From Scleromitrula shiraiana (Eukaryota; Ascomycota; Leotiomycetes; Helotiales; Sclerotiniaceae), in contig JABELC010000004.1 in the NCBI GenBank assembly GCA_028455995.1, forward strand, positions 3,594,501 through 3,658,500: DNA of 64,000 nucleotides. The letters run 5' to 3'. The position numbers and the translations under genes are program-made. Position 1 is the stretch's first letter. Each line of letters starts with the position of its first letter. Of this stretch, positions 21,625 to 34,614 are shown one piece after another. A model generated the notes under the pieces. That model was not told where the DNA came from. It ran no database searches and worked only from the letters and a program-made list of their open reading frames with translations.

Positions 21625-24600
21625 TCAATCTAGTCCCAGTTTACATATACTTTCTACCACGTCATACTTGACTTCATCTCTCCCTAACCACGGTATAGCT
21701 ATATCCTCAGCTACTTCTACCCACTCTTCCCATAATGGCGATTGTTCTGCTTCAGGAAGATTTTTCAACTGAGAATGGAAAATATTGTTAGTGTATAGGT
21801 CTATATGCATACACGAAATCAAACATACCCCTAGATTCAAAAGTCTTAAGCCTTCTCTTGCAAGAAATCTTCCTCTCTTCTCGTTCTTGTTTGTTGCTAT
21901 CATAATCATCATCAGCGCCTGCCATGGATTCGTCATATCATGATCATCAATCATCGAATGCGCATGCGTGATACATTGCTCAAGATTCCCAGCTCTATAC
22001 ATATTCATGAAATTTTGCAATGTTTGTCTGGGAAATCGTAGATTACGACGATAAAGACGCGGTTCTTGCCTCATATCTTGCATTTCCGCAAATTCTTCTG
22101 GGTTAAGTGTATTTTGCACTCGAAGCATCATCTCTACGGGCCCCTCGTTTCTTTGGCTGCGCAGCTTGGAATGTAAAATAACGCGATTGATGAACATCAT
22201 ATTTGATGTCTCGGCTAATACTGTCCGCAAATCCCTACGCTGATCTTGCGGGAAGGCGATGCGAAGGATGAAGAAGTCTAGGATGACTTCTTTTATCATT
22301 TCTTCTAGGGTTGTTTGGTACTCTCTTACACTATCATAAACTTTGGCATTATGTGGCGTGATATCTTCGAGACCTGGTATCGTGTATTGGAAAGCGGTTT
22401 TGCATTGCCCCATTGCTTCCGCAGAAAGTAATGCGACATGTGAGATAAAGTGCGTGGCCGTTTCGAGAAGTTGCCCCTTCTCAAATAACCGTTGTAATTT
22501 TCTGTAGCTTTCTAACATTCTTAACCTGTTATTGATTCGTTCAAAGTAAAATGTAATACTGTGGCTGCCTTTGAATTCGTCTTCTATGAGTTCGTTGGCG
22601 ATATTTAAAGTCTCCCGCTGTTGAGGGGTTAGCTCAGCTAGTTCTTGTATATTTTGTGACTTAAGCAACGCAACGTCCATCCATTCCCGGCTAGTCACTC
22701 CTATCACTTGCATATGATGTCCTGGTGATCGAAGATCTTGATAGTGGCGTAGTGGGGCTGGAGTGGGTGCCATGATTGTAGACCCTAATGTAGGAACACC
22801 TATTTCCCAAAACTCATCTGAGTGGATTCGTTCGTAGTACAATGCAACTACAGGAGTATAGTGGTTCTCGGGCCAAAATTGTCTTCTTTCCTTTCCAGCT
22901 TCGAATAAGAAAATCCCATCCTCATAAGCGTCGTTAGGGTCGCTATTGCTCATGTAACACCCGACCACTGGTGCGCCAACTAGAACATCGGGGAGTTATT
23001 AGCTGCATAGTTTAAAAAAAGGAAAATAGAATAGTGGTTTCCTTTGGATAAAAAATCCGAATGATATCGAAACGCGGGTATGTAATTGGTAATTAAGATA
23101 GGGGAAGGAAAATATGAAGAAACTTATGATGCTTACCGATATCACTTCCAGGGTTAATCTTTTGTATAGAACCCCCAAAAATCTAGATGAAGTTCTAGTA
23201 TTAGTATTGAAAATCATCATAATTGATTATAAAAGCTTACAGCATTAGCAGAAGAAAAGCCCAATTCATTGAAGAATTCGGCTTCCGCACCATCCGCACT
23301 ACGATTACCCCCAAAGACCGGTTCGGGATGCTGAACAGGTTGACCTTCAAACCAAGTTTTAATGACTTGACCGAGAGCGTGCTGAAATTTATTTAGACTT
23401 TTTGACATATTTTAAGGGAAATATCACTACTCACTGCTAGTTCGTGCATCAATATAGATGCTATGAAGAATTGTGTGCACATTATTTCTGCTGGTTCTAG
23501 ATCATTCCGAAATAAAACGAGAAGGCATTGCCATGCCACATCCACTGTCACAATTCTGCGTTTGATGGGATCACCGTTAAGATTTACTTGTCCTGTATCA
23601 ACTAGGTAGGTGGTTGTAACAGCTCTCCATGACCCAGCTCTTTTTTCTCTCCTTAGAGGTGGTTCCATTGTTGAGCAACCAATACTCCAATGAATATCGT
23701 TGCTCATCTGCTTCAACGTTCGATGGAGGGCGGAATCTTCAAAAAACGGATGCGCTTCAACATCTTGTAAAAAAAAATACTGTAAAGGCCCTATTTCGGC
23801 TTTAATCCACTCATCACGACGATCTAAAGCATCGGGGACTGGCGTTCGATCTCCAAATAATAACGCTTTCATCTATATACCTATATATTAGTAAGTTCAA
23901 TAAGAAAGCCATGAATCAAAACAGAACATACCCAAGTGTGGCCACCTGCCTGTGATAGAAACCTAGTACACAATCTCAGAATTGGTTCTAGGCGTCGTTG
24001 TAGCGCAGGGTTGGACATGACCCACAGGCCATTGTTGTCTGGCTCTCGAGCGAAGCGTTCATCGTTGGGAAGTTCCAAAGGTACAATCCACCGATCATCC
24101 CATGGATGATTTTCTGTTTGCCAATTCTCATGTTCGAATATGGGACTAATAAATAATTAGATAATGACTATTGAGCTCATTTTAAGCCCAGATGCTCTCT
24201 CACATGACGGAGAAATAAAGCACATCTGGGAAGAAATGAAACAAGGGTAAAGATTGCAAACGCTGAAGGGGGGCATTACTGTATAGGATTTGAGAGTTCT
24301 TTGAGAGATGTTGGATAGGGGAAGGCGCCAAGTAGTCCTAAAAGGCGTGGAGTGAACCCTGAGTATAGCATCAATTTCTGGTAATCCTCTCTTGCACGAG
24401 TCCGATCCGTGAGTAGTCTATGATGAGCAGGAGTAGCTGGTGTCAATGCTGAGAAATTTATAGTTAGAAAAATGTTGTATTTTTGCTCTTCCTCTTTTCA
24501 AAAGGGTGGCTGGCATACCTGACTTTCCAAGAGGACGAAAGAGTAAACTAAAATCCCATAGTTCTGGTAACACCCCAAAATGTTTTCCAAGAAATGTGAC

Positions 24601-24642
24601 AGGACTATGTTTTTCCCATACTGTGGGTTGTTCTTCGTTCAT
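21625..24642 (-). CDS. Zincin-like HEXXH protein of unknown fungal family
   Basis: Eight exons join with consistent phase: 24519-24642, 24280-24448, 23932-24145, 23435-23872, 23241-23381, 23137-23182, 21829-22979 and 21625-21768; 808 residues. The intron at 21769-21828 is in frame (60 bp, with CTAAC branch) and less certain. The key feature spans the junction of exons 4 and 5: MHELA|HALGQV, a canonical HEXXH zinc-protease motif (His312, Glu313, His316). It is followed 38 residues later by FFNELGFSSANAIFGG, where Glu354 is a candidate third ligand as in gluzincin-like folds. I recall this HELAHA…ELG…FGG layout in uncharacterised ascomycete proteins, but no characterised family. The rest is helical and charged, with a long C-terminal region. 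No signal peptide or membrane segment, so probably intracellular. Proteolysis is inferred from the motif only. Confidence 0.8.
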
Positions 24643-25995
24643 ATTGAGCTTAAGGAATTAAGATTGAGGTTGATGTGACTGTTCTTACAATGATTCATGG
24701 CTCATTTCTATGAGCATATGCTTTTTCGTAAGATCATCTTTCTAGATATAGTCCTTAATATTTCATATCAATACCTGAAAGAGAAAAAATATTCAATTTC
24801 TTCATGATTGTCAAAGCCTTTATCCATTGAACAAACATTATCTTCTTCACGATAGTTGGCTTAATTACACAAAGGAAATTCGGTATATGGTAAATTCTCC
24901 TTTGTTCGTCCAGTCTATCTTAACTATAGTTGAACATAGGCTGAAACAAAAAAATAAACAATAAATAGAAGCATCCAAATTGTTAGTGCAAGGGATACTA
25001 CTTGAATAGTTCCTGATCACTGGATCTCGATGTACGAGTATAATGCAGTATTGATAAAGTATTGGTGTAGCATAAATATTCCAGTGCATTCTGGTGGGCT
25101 GATGGGTATCTTCATCCCGTTGACAACCTGTTGCGCAGCTGGGCCTTATTCATCTTGTCATCAGATATCGCATCTCATTGCAAGGTGCGATCTCCTTGGT
25201 TAGACAAAGGCAAAATAACTGTGATTCTATTGTCAATTAAATAATGAATTGGGAATGTTATGTCGTTCATGTAGAGGTTTTTGATACTAGTGGCTAATGA
25301 AGTGTGGCTGAACTTCTTAGAACTACGGAAGTATTCGTTTGACCTATTCTAGAAAATTTCTAGAAAAAGCTTGTAGTATCACAGTAACACCAAGTTTCAT
25401 ACGAAATGAGAAGAAAACAAAAAGCCTGGGCTCTTCCTAATTTTCTATATTATGTTTTAACCATCTCATCATCTTCCTCAACTCTTCTCAATGATCTAGA
25501 CCTTTCTGTTAGGGCTAGTTCTGTGGTACATATATGAACATGCCAAACCCGTGGGACTTACGGTCAAAATATATCTTCTTAATACGCACGAGAAACAACC
25601 ATTGCGGATTGATACAACTGTTCAATACTTTTATAAATGTGATTGATTGATGGAGCAATAATGCAATAACGAATGCCTTTTTCAACGCCTTTTGCGGCCA
25701 ATTGATCTTGCTAGTCACTGTCTGCTCCAAAGATACCGCCTTATCCAGTGTCCATTACACCACACTCTCATGTAGACGAAAGGATGAAAATATAACAAAT
25801 ATGCAAATAGTATGCGCCATTATGAAAAAAAATAAAGTCTGATAACCTGTACCATATAGGAAATTGAATCATCAACATGAAAACCACGCCTCCGAACCAC
25901 CAAAATTGCAAACACATTACCCCGCATTCCAATACCACCTTATGTTGTGGGACTTCCAACCTCATCAAGTTTTCTCACTCTTTTTTCGTTGTCAA
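24643..25995. other. Intergenic, no gene recognised
   Basis: The zincin-like gene promoter lies at the left and the velvet gene 3' flank at the right. Open frames here are short and without motif. A stretch around 25700-25760 was checked for a tRNA and does not fold as one. Confidence 0.5.
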
Positions 25996-26537
25996 TCAAT
26001 GAGCTGGAGCCGGAACATCTTGTCCATCATCGCGTAGCATTCTGATGAAAGCGCGTTCTTGAGAATCTATACTTGTTAGTTTCATGTACTATCAGATATC
26101 TTTGCAACTATCTTACTTGGTCGAGAATAGTTGGGGCCTGATTCCTCAACAATGATCGATCGAGTATCCACCTGTTCGTCACACACTACTGCACCGTCTG
26201 GGCCTGACTCCGGAGAATAATCCATTCTCATCAAGCTGATTCTGAGACGATATCGCCCTGGATGGTGGATTACAAGATCTGGGAAAAAGAAGTAGGCTTG
26301 GTCTCGAACACCACGAGATCTTGTCTGTGCCATAGGATGCGCAGAGTCTGCCATCTTTCCATCCAACTGATCGTATAAGACTTCGCCTGTGGAGTAGTGA
26401 ACTAAGGAAACAGCAGCCCAGTATCCAGAAAGATGTTGGTAAAGGTCGTGCTCACTACTGAGTAGAACAACTGGTGGAGGATATAAGATAGCTCCTGGAC
26501 GAGCGCGTGCTGGAGGTTGAACTGCAAGTCCCAACAT
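25996..26537 (-). CDS. Velvet-domain regulator, minimal form
   Basis: Two exons (26117-26537 and 25996-26066) with a 50-bp GTAAGA-TATAG intron give 163 residues. The protein starts almost at the velvet domain: LAVQPPARARPGA, then PPPVV, the SGYWAAVSLV strand, and the diagnostic FFFPDLVIHHPGRYRLRISL core. Exon 2 supplies the tail NSQERAFIRMLRDDGQDVP. Velvet proteins (VeA, VelB, VelC, VosA) are dimerising NF-kB-like DNA-binding regulators that couple development and secondary metabolism, acting in the nucleus. Most are 300-600 residues long; this one is little more than the domain, with no visible nuclear-localisation signal. The subfamily cannot be assigned confidently. An upstream exon cannot be excluded, since CTTGCAG at 26523-26529 could serve as an acceptor, but no donor exon in the right phase was found. 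Confidence 0.85.
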
Positions 26538-29070
26538 TATGAATAGACAAGATATTAAGCTTGTCTTTGGACTGTCTCTATGTACGAGACTTTTGGGCGA
26601 TTATAGCTTATTGGAAAGCAACGACGAAAGACGAGATTCGATGTTGACGTTAATATGTTACTGTTCGATATCTATTCAATAAGTTAGGGACAAGTCAGGC
26701 TTGTGATGCTGGCAGAGACCACATACGATGGTTTGAGCAGTGGTAGTTGGAGGTGCTGGATCAAAGCAGATTGAAGTGAAGATGAGTGAAATCTGATGAA
26801 CGTGGGAAGTCTGACTCAAGAGACGAATATGATTTAAAGACGGGTAGCTGAGATGATAAAGAAGATGAAGTTGATGATAATAAAATATCTCGAAAACATG
26901 GAGGAGACGGTCCCTTTTATCTTTCTTCATGGCTTGGAGAAGAAATATGAGGCTGATGTTTCTCAAAGGAAAGATCCAGGATGAATCATTTTTCTTCAAT
27001 CCCGATATCGAATAAAATATCTTTGGCGTAGGATGACTGCTGGCGGCTCAAAGTAGAACACCAGCTTGTGTCCTTTGACCAGTCATAGCAATTTATTTTA
27101 CGAAAAGTCAGCTCTGACCCACCCGCGGAGAACAATATAACCTGATTTTCCCACGGTTAGTTCCTTGAGATGCTTTTTTCCCTTACTCTTGGGCTAGTTT
27201 CCCCATGGAAAGCAAGGGATTGTGGGACCGACTCATTCTACATTGTACAAAATTTATCGCTAATCTAGAGCACAGAGATCTGATGTCAAGATTAAATACG
27301 TTCATGCAAGCTGCAGCAGAACCCAAGAGAGTGGTTCGAGGTTGAAAATGGCGTCGCAAATTGTGCCATAATCGGATTACACCAGATTTACAGGGCCGGG
27401 GCCGCGGGGCATACCTCGTCTCGGCTCGCCTGCTGACATCAGTGTACGGAGACAGAGTATTCAATCTCTTATCGGGATTATTTTGCGGCACCATGACCAC
27501 TTGATTGGGGCACCAGAATGTTTGTTTGATTTGACCGGTCATCTATTCTGCACGGCTTTCCAAGTATAGCGCAAGTCATCCAAGTTCATATAGGCAAGTC
27601 ATCATAGACAAGGAAAAGTCAGGCTTTACTTAATTTTTTTTTCCTATAATCAATTTAAAAAGTACTACCGAGTTTGGTTTAGTTGATTAAGTGGTTCTAA
27701 ACCCCTGAACTCGATGTGAGTATCCCTGTAATGATCATTGTAATATCAGTGAGATCTATGCTGGAATATAGTGTTCTAACCCAGAATGGTACTAACTTTG
27801 TCTCAGCTACAAAACATTTTGGTGACCCATGGTTGAAGATCTTATCTTTCAATATGTATGTACTTCACTCTCTAAATTGTATTTTTTCATGCTTCATTTC
27901 TATCTGCCCGAGATTACAATCAAAACAATAGCATTGGCATTAACTTCAATATTAACAAAAAGTTATCTCAGGTGCTCATCCCACTTACAAAATTCAAGTC
28001 TTATGTGTAACTTCAGGTGTGGACTGTGCTTGTATCAGCTCCCTCAGTACATCGGATGGATGTACAAGATATTCTTATAGTACATTACATACGTACCCGC
28101 GGTTCTGAAGATGTTGAGTAACACCTGGGCTGATCTAGAATTAGTACACTTTCTACTTGTCAGGGGTCCAGGTCTATATTTTCTCTGCAGGTCTCTGGGG
28201 TCTGGAAAAGTCGCTAAAATATAACGAAAAAGAGACATCCAAAATATGGGCGTGGTTCCTTCCAACGCTATGATCTAAGTACGACAAAGATATCAGTAGA
28301 TCTTGTACTTCTGTAACGAAATCCAATGGTTGCGGTCCGAATGATTCTTAGCTTGTAGTATAAGCGGCTGATTTCGGAATAAAGTGGTAGACATTGACCA
28401 ATGTGTCGGGTCACCTTTAACGCACGTCATCTATTTGTTTACGCTGCGCGCAAATCTTAGTCGGGTTCATCGTTGTCGTTACTAGCTAAGTTGGAGCAAG
28501 AAAGATGATGGTGAGTTGTGGTCAATCGACGAGATTTTGACAATAGCTGGATAGAATTTGACTATTAAATTTTCAGGGACAGCAAGATAGATACTCATTC
28601 GCGATTGCTTCCTTCCGCAGTTATTGGCCCACCATAAGCACTTTCTTCATCTGATTGCCAAGGTAAATAAGATACTCGATGACTATCATCTCCGACCGAA
28701 TTCTAATGTTATCACTCCGCATTGCTCTCTATCCTGACTATTTTCCTCAAATTGAGCCTCAATGAAATTCCTAGAAATCCATATACCACACGTTACAAAA
28801 TACCCTTTCAGTCTGTGAAACATTCAATCCCGGCCTATATTGTAGGAATTTTTCTTAGTAGGAACAAGTACATTCTCCGTTATCAAACCACTTCACGGAC
28901 CGACGCATACGTTCTTGTCATATTCAATCACGGTTTACATCATCGTGCATACATCTTCTAGGTATGAGAAGGAAATCCCGCAACCCAGTATGACAAATAA
29001 TGCCCGATCTAATATGCACTCTCTAGTATACTTCCTCAACGTATTCGATCCTATCAGATAGTCTCAGCTA

Positions 29071-29202
29071 ATGGACACCGTTACGGAGAGCACTATACTA
29101 CGAATTATACTCCCCGCCATCATTGCCTGTATTGGGATTATCCTAGCCTATGCAGCCTTCAACTTCCTCTACCGACGTCAATTCGGAAGCCAACGTCGCT
29201 AA
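29071..29202 (+). CDS. Candidate 43-residue membrane microprotein
   Basis: ATG to TAA with a short polar N-terminus (MDTVTESTILR), a ~21-residue hydrophobic segment (IILPAIIACIGIILAYAAFNF) and a basic tail (YRRQFGSQRR) obeying the positive-inside rule. Such a clean single-pass layout is unusual by chance, but the ATG context is weak and nothing homologous is known to me. Could be a real microprotein, a decayed exon or coincidence. Confidence 0.25.
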   Translation: MDTVTESTILRIILPAIIACIGIILAYAAFNFLYRRQFGSQRR

Positions 29203-29216
29203 TAGAATCATACCAT

Positions 29217-29294
29217 ATGACCTCCACTGTAGGGCAACTTACCATAATGATCATTCTTGCGGCTACAGCTCTATGCATCATCATTTCCACCTAA
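29217..29294 (+). CDS. Candidate 25-residue hydrophobic microprotein
   Basis: Starts 14 bases after the stop of the preceding small ORF. MTSTVGQLTIMIILAATA… is almost entirely hydrophobic. In the same frame after its TAA, another 28-codon ORF (from ~29309) reads MAIKYYYGARESKATRIAF. Supported only by composition and tandem arrangement. Confidence 0.18.
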   Translation: MTSTVGQLTIMIILAATALCIIIST

Positions 29295-32200
29295 CCCTTC
29301 ATTTCAATGGCAATTAAATATTATTATGGAGCCCGAGAATCGAAGGCGACTCGAATAGCCTTTCATCCTTTAGTGTGGCGTACCAATGTATGAGATGAAA
29401 GCTACCATGTGCTCGCTTTTTTGGAGACTTTCGGCGATGCTTTGAGCTCAGCCGCCCCCGAACTTCTAGGTCACTTGCCGATTGTTAGCGAACTACGGCA
29501 CCCACTGATGGCGAGCGGGACCACCTTTCGTCATCGTATATACAGATACTCACACTTTCGAGACTAGACAGTGTGGTCGCATAGGGTGACTTGTTATCAA
29601 GATGATCACAAGCTCCGATGGTTTCTGTACTTTGGATGCGTACCACGAAACGACCCTTAATGACGAGCATCTGATCGTCGATGCCTTTGTCTTCGAACGA
29701 ATATCAAACCCTAGCGGATCAGTAATCATAAGAACAACTCGCCGCAACTGAAATGTATAAAACCTGTCAGGTCAGACCAAGAAGATCTCTTTGGATGTGG
29801 TGGTACAAGGATGATGATACGGTCGTCTCTTGTTTGTTGAGATGATGGCCGTCTTGCATATAGCTCTCCGAATCAAAGTACAACCATGATTGTTGTTATC
29901 AAATGCCCCCGAAGACCTTCTTGTTTCTTTGCTCTTTTGATTATAGCAGAATTTGTGTTTACTTCTCTGTGGCGAAACGAGTTGAGCAATATGCATACAC
30001 TCTCATCATTCTACTTACTCCCTCTATGCATAGCATGGTACATCCATGAATACCTGGCCACCTTGACCATAAAATCATCAAAGTCTATGTCCTGCATGAT
30101 GTATCTCATTTGGAACTCTAATTGAGTGATTTGATGGATGCGGTAAACCGAATTGTAAAGTTATATCCGTATCATGTTTTTCACCCGGCCGTTTCAGCTT
30201 TTTGCATAAGTGGAGGAAAGACGTCCAAACCCCCACACACCCTCATGGTTAGACAAGTGTCAATATGAATCTTACGTTGCATGCATACTGTAAAGATTTT
30301 TTTCAAGCCTCCAATATGCTTCTCAGAGGAATGAAAACAGTGATCTGATAACTATGAGGTTCGGATTAAGTTCAGAACATCTGCTAGTGTACGGTAAGGA
30401 GAAACATCCATTACCTAGTCTAAGGAGTGGGGATGGTCCCTTGGTGTAACAAGAAATATTTCTCCTGGATTCGTTTAGCCTTAGGAATCAGCAGACACCA
30501 CCAAATTCCTGGGACCGCCGGGTTATAGTCCCCTTTTCTTCCGATTTATTTTTTCTCTCCCTTTGGATTTGTAACACCGGCATTATTGTAAATTCTTCGG
30601 CAGTGGTATTGATGGGTGTATGGAAGTGTATATTGTAGAATATTACATACGTCACTTGGCTCCATTGCGGTTCTGCTCGTGACGGTGTTAACGTTGTTGT
30701 ATTCTTGAACTCCATTTATTGATTACTGATCAATAGTTATGGTGTACATGTTTCACCAATTTCGGATGTTATTTCTCCTAAATGGCCTAAGATGAGTTTT
30801 TATGTATCTTTCTTCATATTCTACCTTACTCTTCTTACACCTTCTTACACCTTTAGACGTCTGTTGTAATATTGTACACCCTTTCCTCGTCTTTCAATTT
30901 ACTTTCAAGGTTTCTTTTTTTTATACTTCGGAACATCTTTCCGGGAAGTCGATGCTATCTGACAAAACGATACTGGGCCGACAAATCTGACGCTCTCAAC
31001 CTAAGTCAAGAACAAGCGCACGACCGGAATTTGAAAATTAGTGGAGTCTTGCCACGGCATCCTTAGCCAAATTGTTCTATGTGACATTTCTCTTACAACT
31101 AGCGCGCCATCGCTACCACACGGCTGGCTTATTTCATGGTGAGAGGTCAGCCACATATCCACTATAATAATTCTCGGTACCCAAAAGCTAAGCCGGGCTG
31201 AATTCTGACAGCTGCAAGGAATATATTTATATTCCTATCACATGTGCATATGCATGCATAGATCTCGCATTATGCAAGTATTAAAATTTTAGGCATGGCA
31301 TTGGCATGGCATGGTAGATTTGTCTCGCACGTGCAAACCATGTTTCCCTCCTACTGGCTGGCTGTTTTCTCTTACATATGTTGAAATGATACCATAAGAC
31401 GACAATGTGATGAGGAGTTTTACCTCGGCTTCTCTTTCGATATGCATACACCTTCTTTGAAGTCCATGTATACGGTAATTTCTTCTACGTAAGGATATGG
31501 AAAGATAAATGTTCCGAGCGGGATCGCATCACATGAGTTTACCATGCCGTGGACCCGACGGGCCGGTCCTTATTCTTTTTCTCGGGATGGTTAGGCATTG
31601 AGATTTGTTTGTGGTCTCTGTATTTCACTAATGACGTCGGATGTGATGGGATGCCTTCGAAGGAAAGAAGGGATGAAAAACATCCTAAAATATTTAATTG
31701 AATTCTTTGAATTTTATATTTTCTTGTTAAATATCTGTTCCGTGTGTTGTTAAAATGGCTTGAACGTCTCGGGCCTTCCAGTTCAATCTGGACGAAATAG
31801 CCTCGGGGCTCACCCGTACGGTAGAAATGAGAAATGGAAAAGAGAAGTTAAAGTTTCTAAGATCCCTTCCCCTATTTCTTGGCCGTGACTAGGCTGTGAA
31901 CGGAAGGGAGTTCCGACAGCTTACGGTGTAACTAAATAGTAGTAAAGAAAGCTCCCCTCTTTCATGTGTACATGTGATACAGAAATGATGAGGGAATCTG
32001 CCGTCATGTTTCCAACTTCATTGGCAAGGCACGACGTCATGAAGACTTCGATTGTATGAATATGTTTCAGGTGGACAAAATGGGGCACGGTACCTGAATG
32101 ACTGTCCGCCAATGGCAGTCGGTTCTTGGTTTCCAAACAAATAGTAATATATTCCTTGCAGTGACTGCTGAATATATCGGCTTAATGTTGCATCTGGTTG

Positions 32201-32710
32201 ATTGTACCATGATGGCGGTAATCCGGAACGTCCTTCCAGTCTTCCGCATTATAACTTGAATATGCTGATGCCTGTATGAAGCAACTCATTAGGTAAAATT
32301 TCCAGAATCGGGTTTAGTTTGCACCTCTTTGGCATGTTGACATTATAGGTATATTGCAAGGGTAACGTGGATTGGTTACACACGATGATGGTATTTGGTA
32401 GCACGATCGGCTCATGCACGATACTTTGTAGGTTTCTGAGTATTGGATTTAGGAAACGGCGGTCAATCAATGTCAAGCGGCAGGGGTTTGGCGAAATAGA
32501 CTCTGTGTGATACAAGTGCGGGAGTACACGATGAGCCCATGTGACGGTGCACGAGATTCGAGATTTCGTCGTGGTGGGACCATATCGAGGGGTGAGATCG
32601 GGATTCAGATGGTGGCGTGAGAGAGGGGAGAAAGGAGACTTCTGAATCGCTAGAGCTCTGAGATGTCTTAGACTCGGGACCCTGATTTCGTGTTTGGGTA
32701 AGACATTTAA

Positions 32711-32830
32711 AGATTGATCTAGATCAATGTAGATTGACTTAGATGCTTTAGAGATTGACTTAGATGAATGTAGATTGATTTAGATGAATGTAGATTGACT
32801 TAGATGCTTTGAAGATTGACTTAGATGGTT
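32711..32830. repeat. 20-bp minisatellite, about six units
   Basis: Imperfect tandem units around AGATTGACTTAGATGAATGT, with 1-2 base slips after GCTTT. Non-coding; no function suggested by context. Confidence 0.85.
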
Positions 32831-34338
32831 TTGGTGTACAGCATCTGTATTGTAAGGATATCTGTGGTAAATAGAAGACATTATTGTACATGTAGATTAA
32901 AGGTTAAATACATTTTCACAATGTGAAGACATTTCTTCGTTTTTGGATCTTGTAGTCAATTTGGATCTAGAACAGTGAGATGAACCGGCACGATTCCTAT
33001 TGAACGAATTCAAAAGCCCAAATAATACCAGATTCAAGAAAACTTGAATGAAAGTCAGCCTCCAAGTTATTGACGAGGTGGCTTTACGCCTTGTTGTACA
33101 GCATGGTTTGAATCTTGAGCAAGCAATGTGACTAATTGTATCTGTCTCTCCTATTCCTCTTAAAAGAAGGTTTTGTAAAGAGTATTTTATCGACTTCGTA
33201 ATGTCTTCTGGAGGATGCCGAAGAAAGGTGTTCAGTATGCGAAACTTCACGGTACTTTTCGGGTCGGTGCAAGCCTGTGGGTTGCTGAACAAGAGTTAAG
33301 ATTTGTATGTGTCTTCCGCGTTTCCGCCCGAACAGAGGAATGTAATTCGGAACACGAAAATATCCATCATAATGTAGGTGTCGTATGGAAATGAAGAGAC
33401 GGTGAGGCATTTTCCTCCCCGAATAATTCAATTTCTCGTTGCGCAGAATGATCTGTGAAATGAAAGCTCGTCGCGCATGAGAGGAAGAAAACCGAAGGTC
33501 TTTGGATTCGAATCTGCGATGTTGAAACAAATGTTTTCTCGGAGACTAATAGAATCGCTTCATTATCATAATTTCCAACGGGGTACACCGTAATAAGGGT
33601 TGAGATATTGAAATGACGAATAACCTTTTTTCAACCCCTTAACTCTGGAATGAAAAACCTGGTGGCGGGTTATCATCACCGCTTGCAAGTCAAACACTTT
33701 GACAAATTCCAAATGCCAACTTCAATCGAATCCAAATCGTCATATCATCCACCTCTTCTGTTTAATATTATTGTGACAGCAAGTGTTTGTTATTAATAAC
33801 GAGAACTGTCTAAGGATAATATCTTTACAAAATGATAATCTTCATATACTGAATAGTTTTTCCGATGGATTCTAAGCCATTCTCCTCATTAGTGTTGGTA
33901 GGAACAAGTGCTCCAGCTGCAAAGCGTTTAAGGGTGTTATCGAAAGTTTGAGGAAATCGTGCCATACTCGTCAATATGACCCATATATCTTCACTCGTAT
34001 CTCTCCATATTATCTATCTACTTACAATAGTCAGCGCCAGCAACCATTTTCTCCACACCTCCAAGTTTTATCCTTGTCCGACTTTGCCCCAGTTGCCCCA
34101 TCACACCCCCATTTTCAATCTTGGAATCTCCCCCAACATCTACACAACAATATTGCATCTGCTGTACTGTACCTAACTTTTCTTGATCAAATTCTTTAGA
34201 TTACTCCAGCATTTACTTACAGGCGGACCGCGGAATTATACCTCTGATTGGAGTAAATCGATCTGAATTGAAAGTGTCTTGGAGGTACGGGTATCCACAG
34301 CCGGTGAAACCTCAACCCCGTGGGCAAACAAGATGCGA

Positions 34339-34348
34339 CCCCGCGGGG
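34339..34348. promoter_or_regulatory. Palindromic CreA-type site upstream of the transporter
   Basis: CCCCGCGGGG contains GCGGGG on both strands, matching the SYGGRG consensus of the carbon-catabolite repressor CreA/CRE1, about 375 bases before the transporter ATG. Carbon repression of a sugar transporter would make sense, but this is a motif match only. Confidence 0.35.
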
Positions 34349-34608
34349 ATTGTACACGCTAAAACCAATCAACCATTCAAACCCCCAGAATGATCAATTC
34401 AAGCAAAAGCTTGGTCATCTAGGAAATGCGAGGAGCCGCTCAACAATTCCTCAATAGGTTTCGACAATAGACTTCCTGTCTTATCAATGGTGGAATTACT
34501 TCTCCCTAATTGATAACAAAATGCTTCCACGAATGAAGTTCGAATCCAAGTCCCATCGACCATTGCTGATTATATCGGATTAGTGAGATAGGTGGAAGGT
34601 ACATAAAA

Positions 34609-34614
34609 TATAAA
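34609..34614 (+). promoter_or_regulatory. TATA box of the MFS transporter gene
   Basis: TATAAA 107 bases upstream of the start codon, followed by a CT-rich leader (TCTACTCTCAATCTTTCTTT) typical of strongly expressed fungal genes. Confidence 0.55.

Noticed and set aside
25690..25790. Possible tRNA around GTGTAATGGACAC on the minus strand
   Set aside because: No acceptor pairing, no GTTCRANNC box B and no plausible anticodon arm.
27183..27542. 119-residue minus-strand open frame
   Set aside because: No domain, signal or codon pattern; lies in intergenic DNA and ends without context for a gene.
32897..33588. Overlapping minus-strand frames considered as a decayed gene
   Set aside because: Three mutually overlapping frames with no motif and no sign of a single ancestral frame.
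34530..34570. GTTCGAATCC resembling a tRNA box B
   Set aside because: No box A or cloverleaf upstream at the right distance; it lies in the transporter promoter region.
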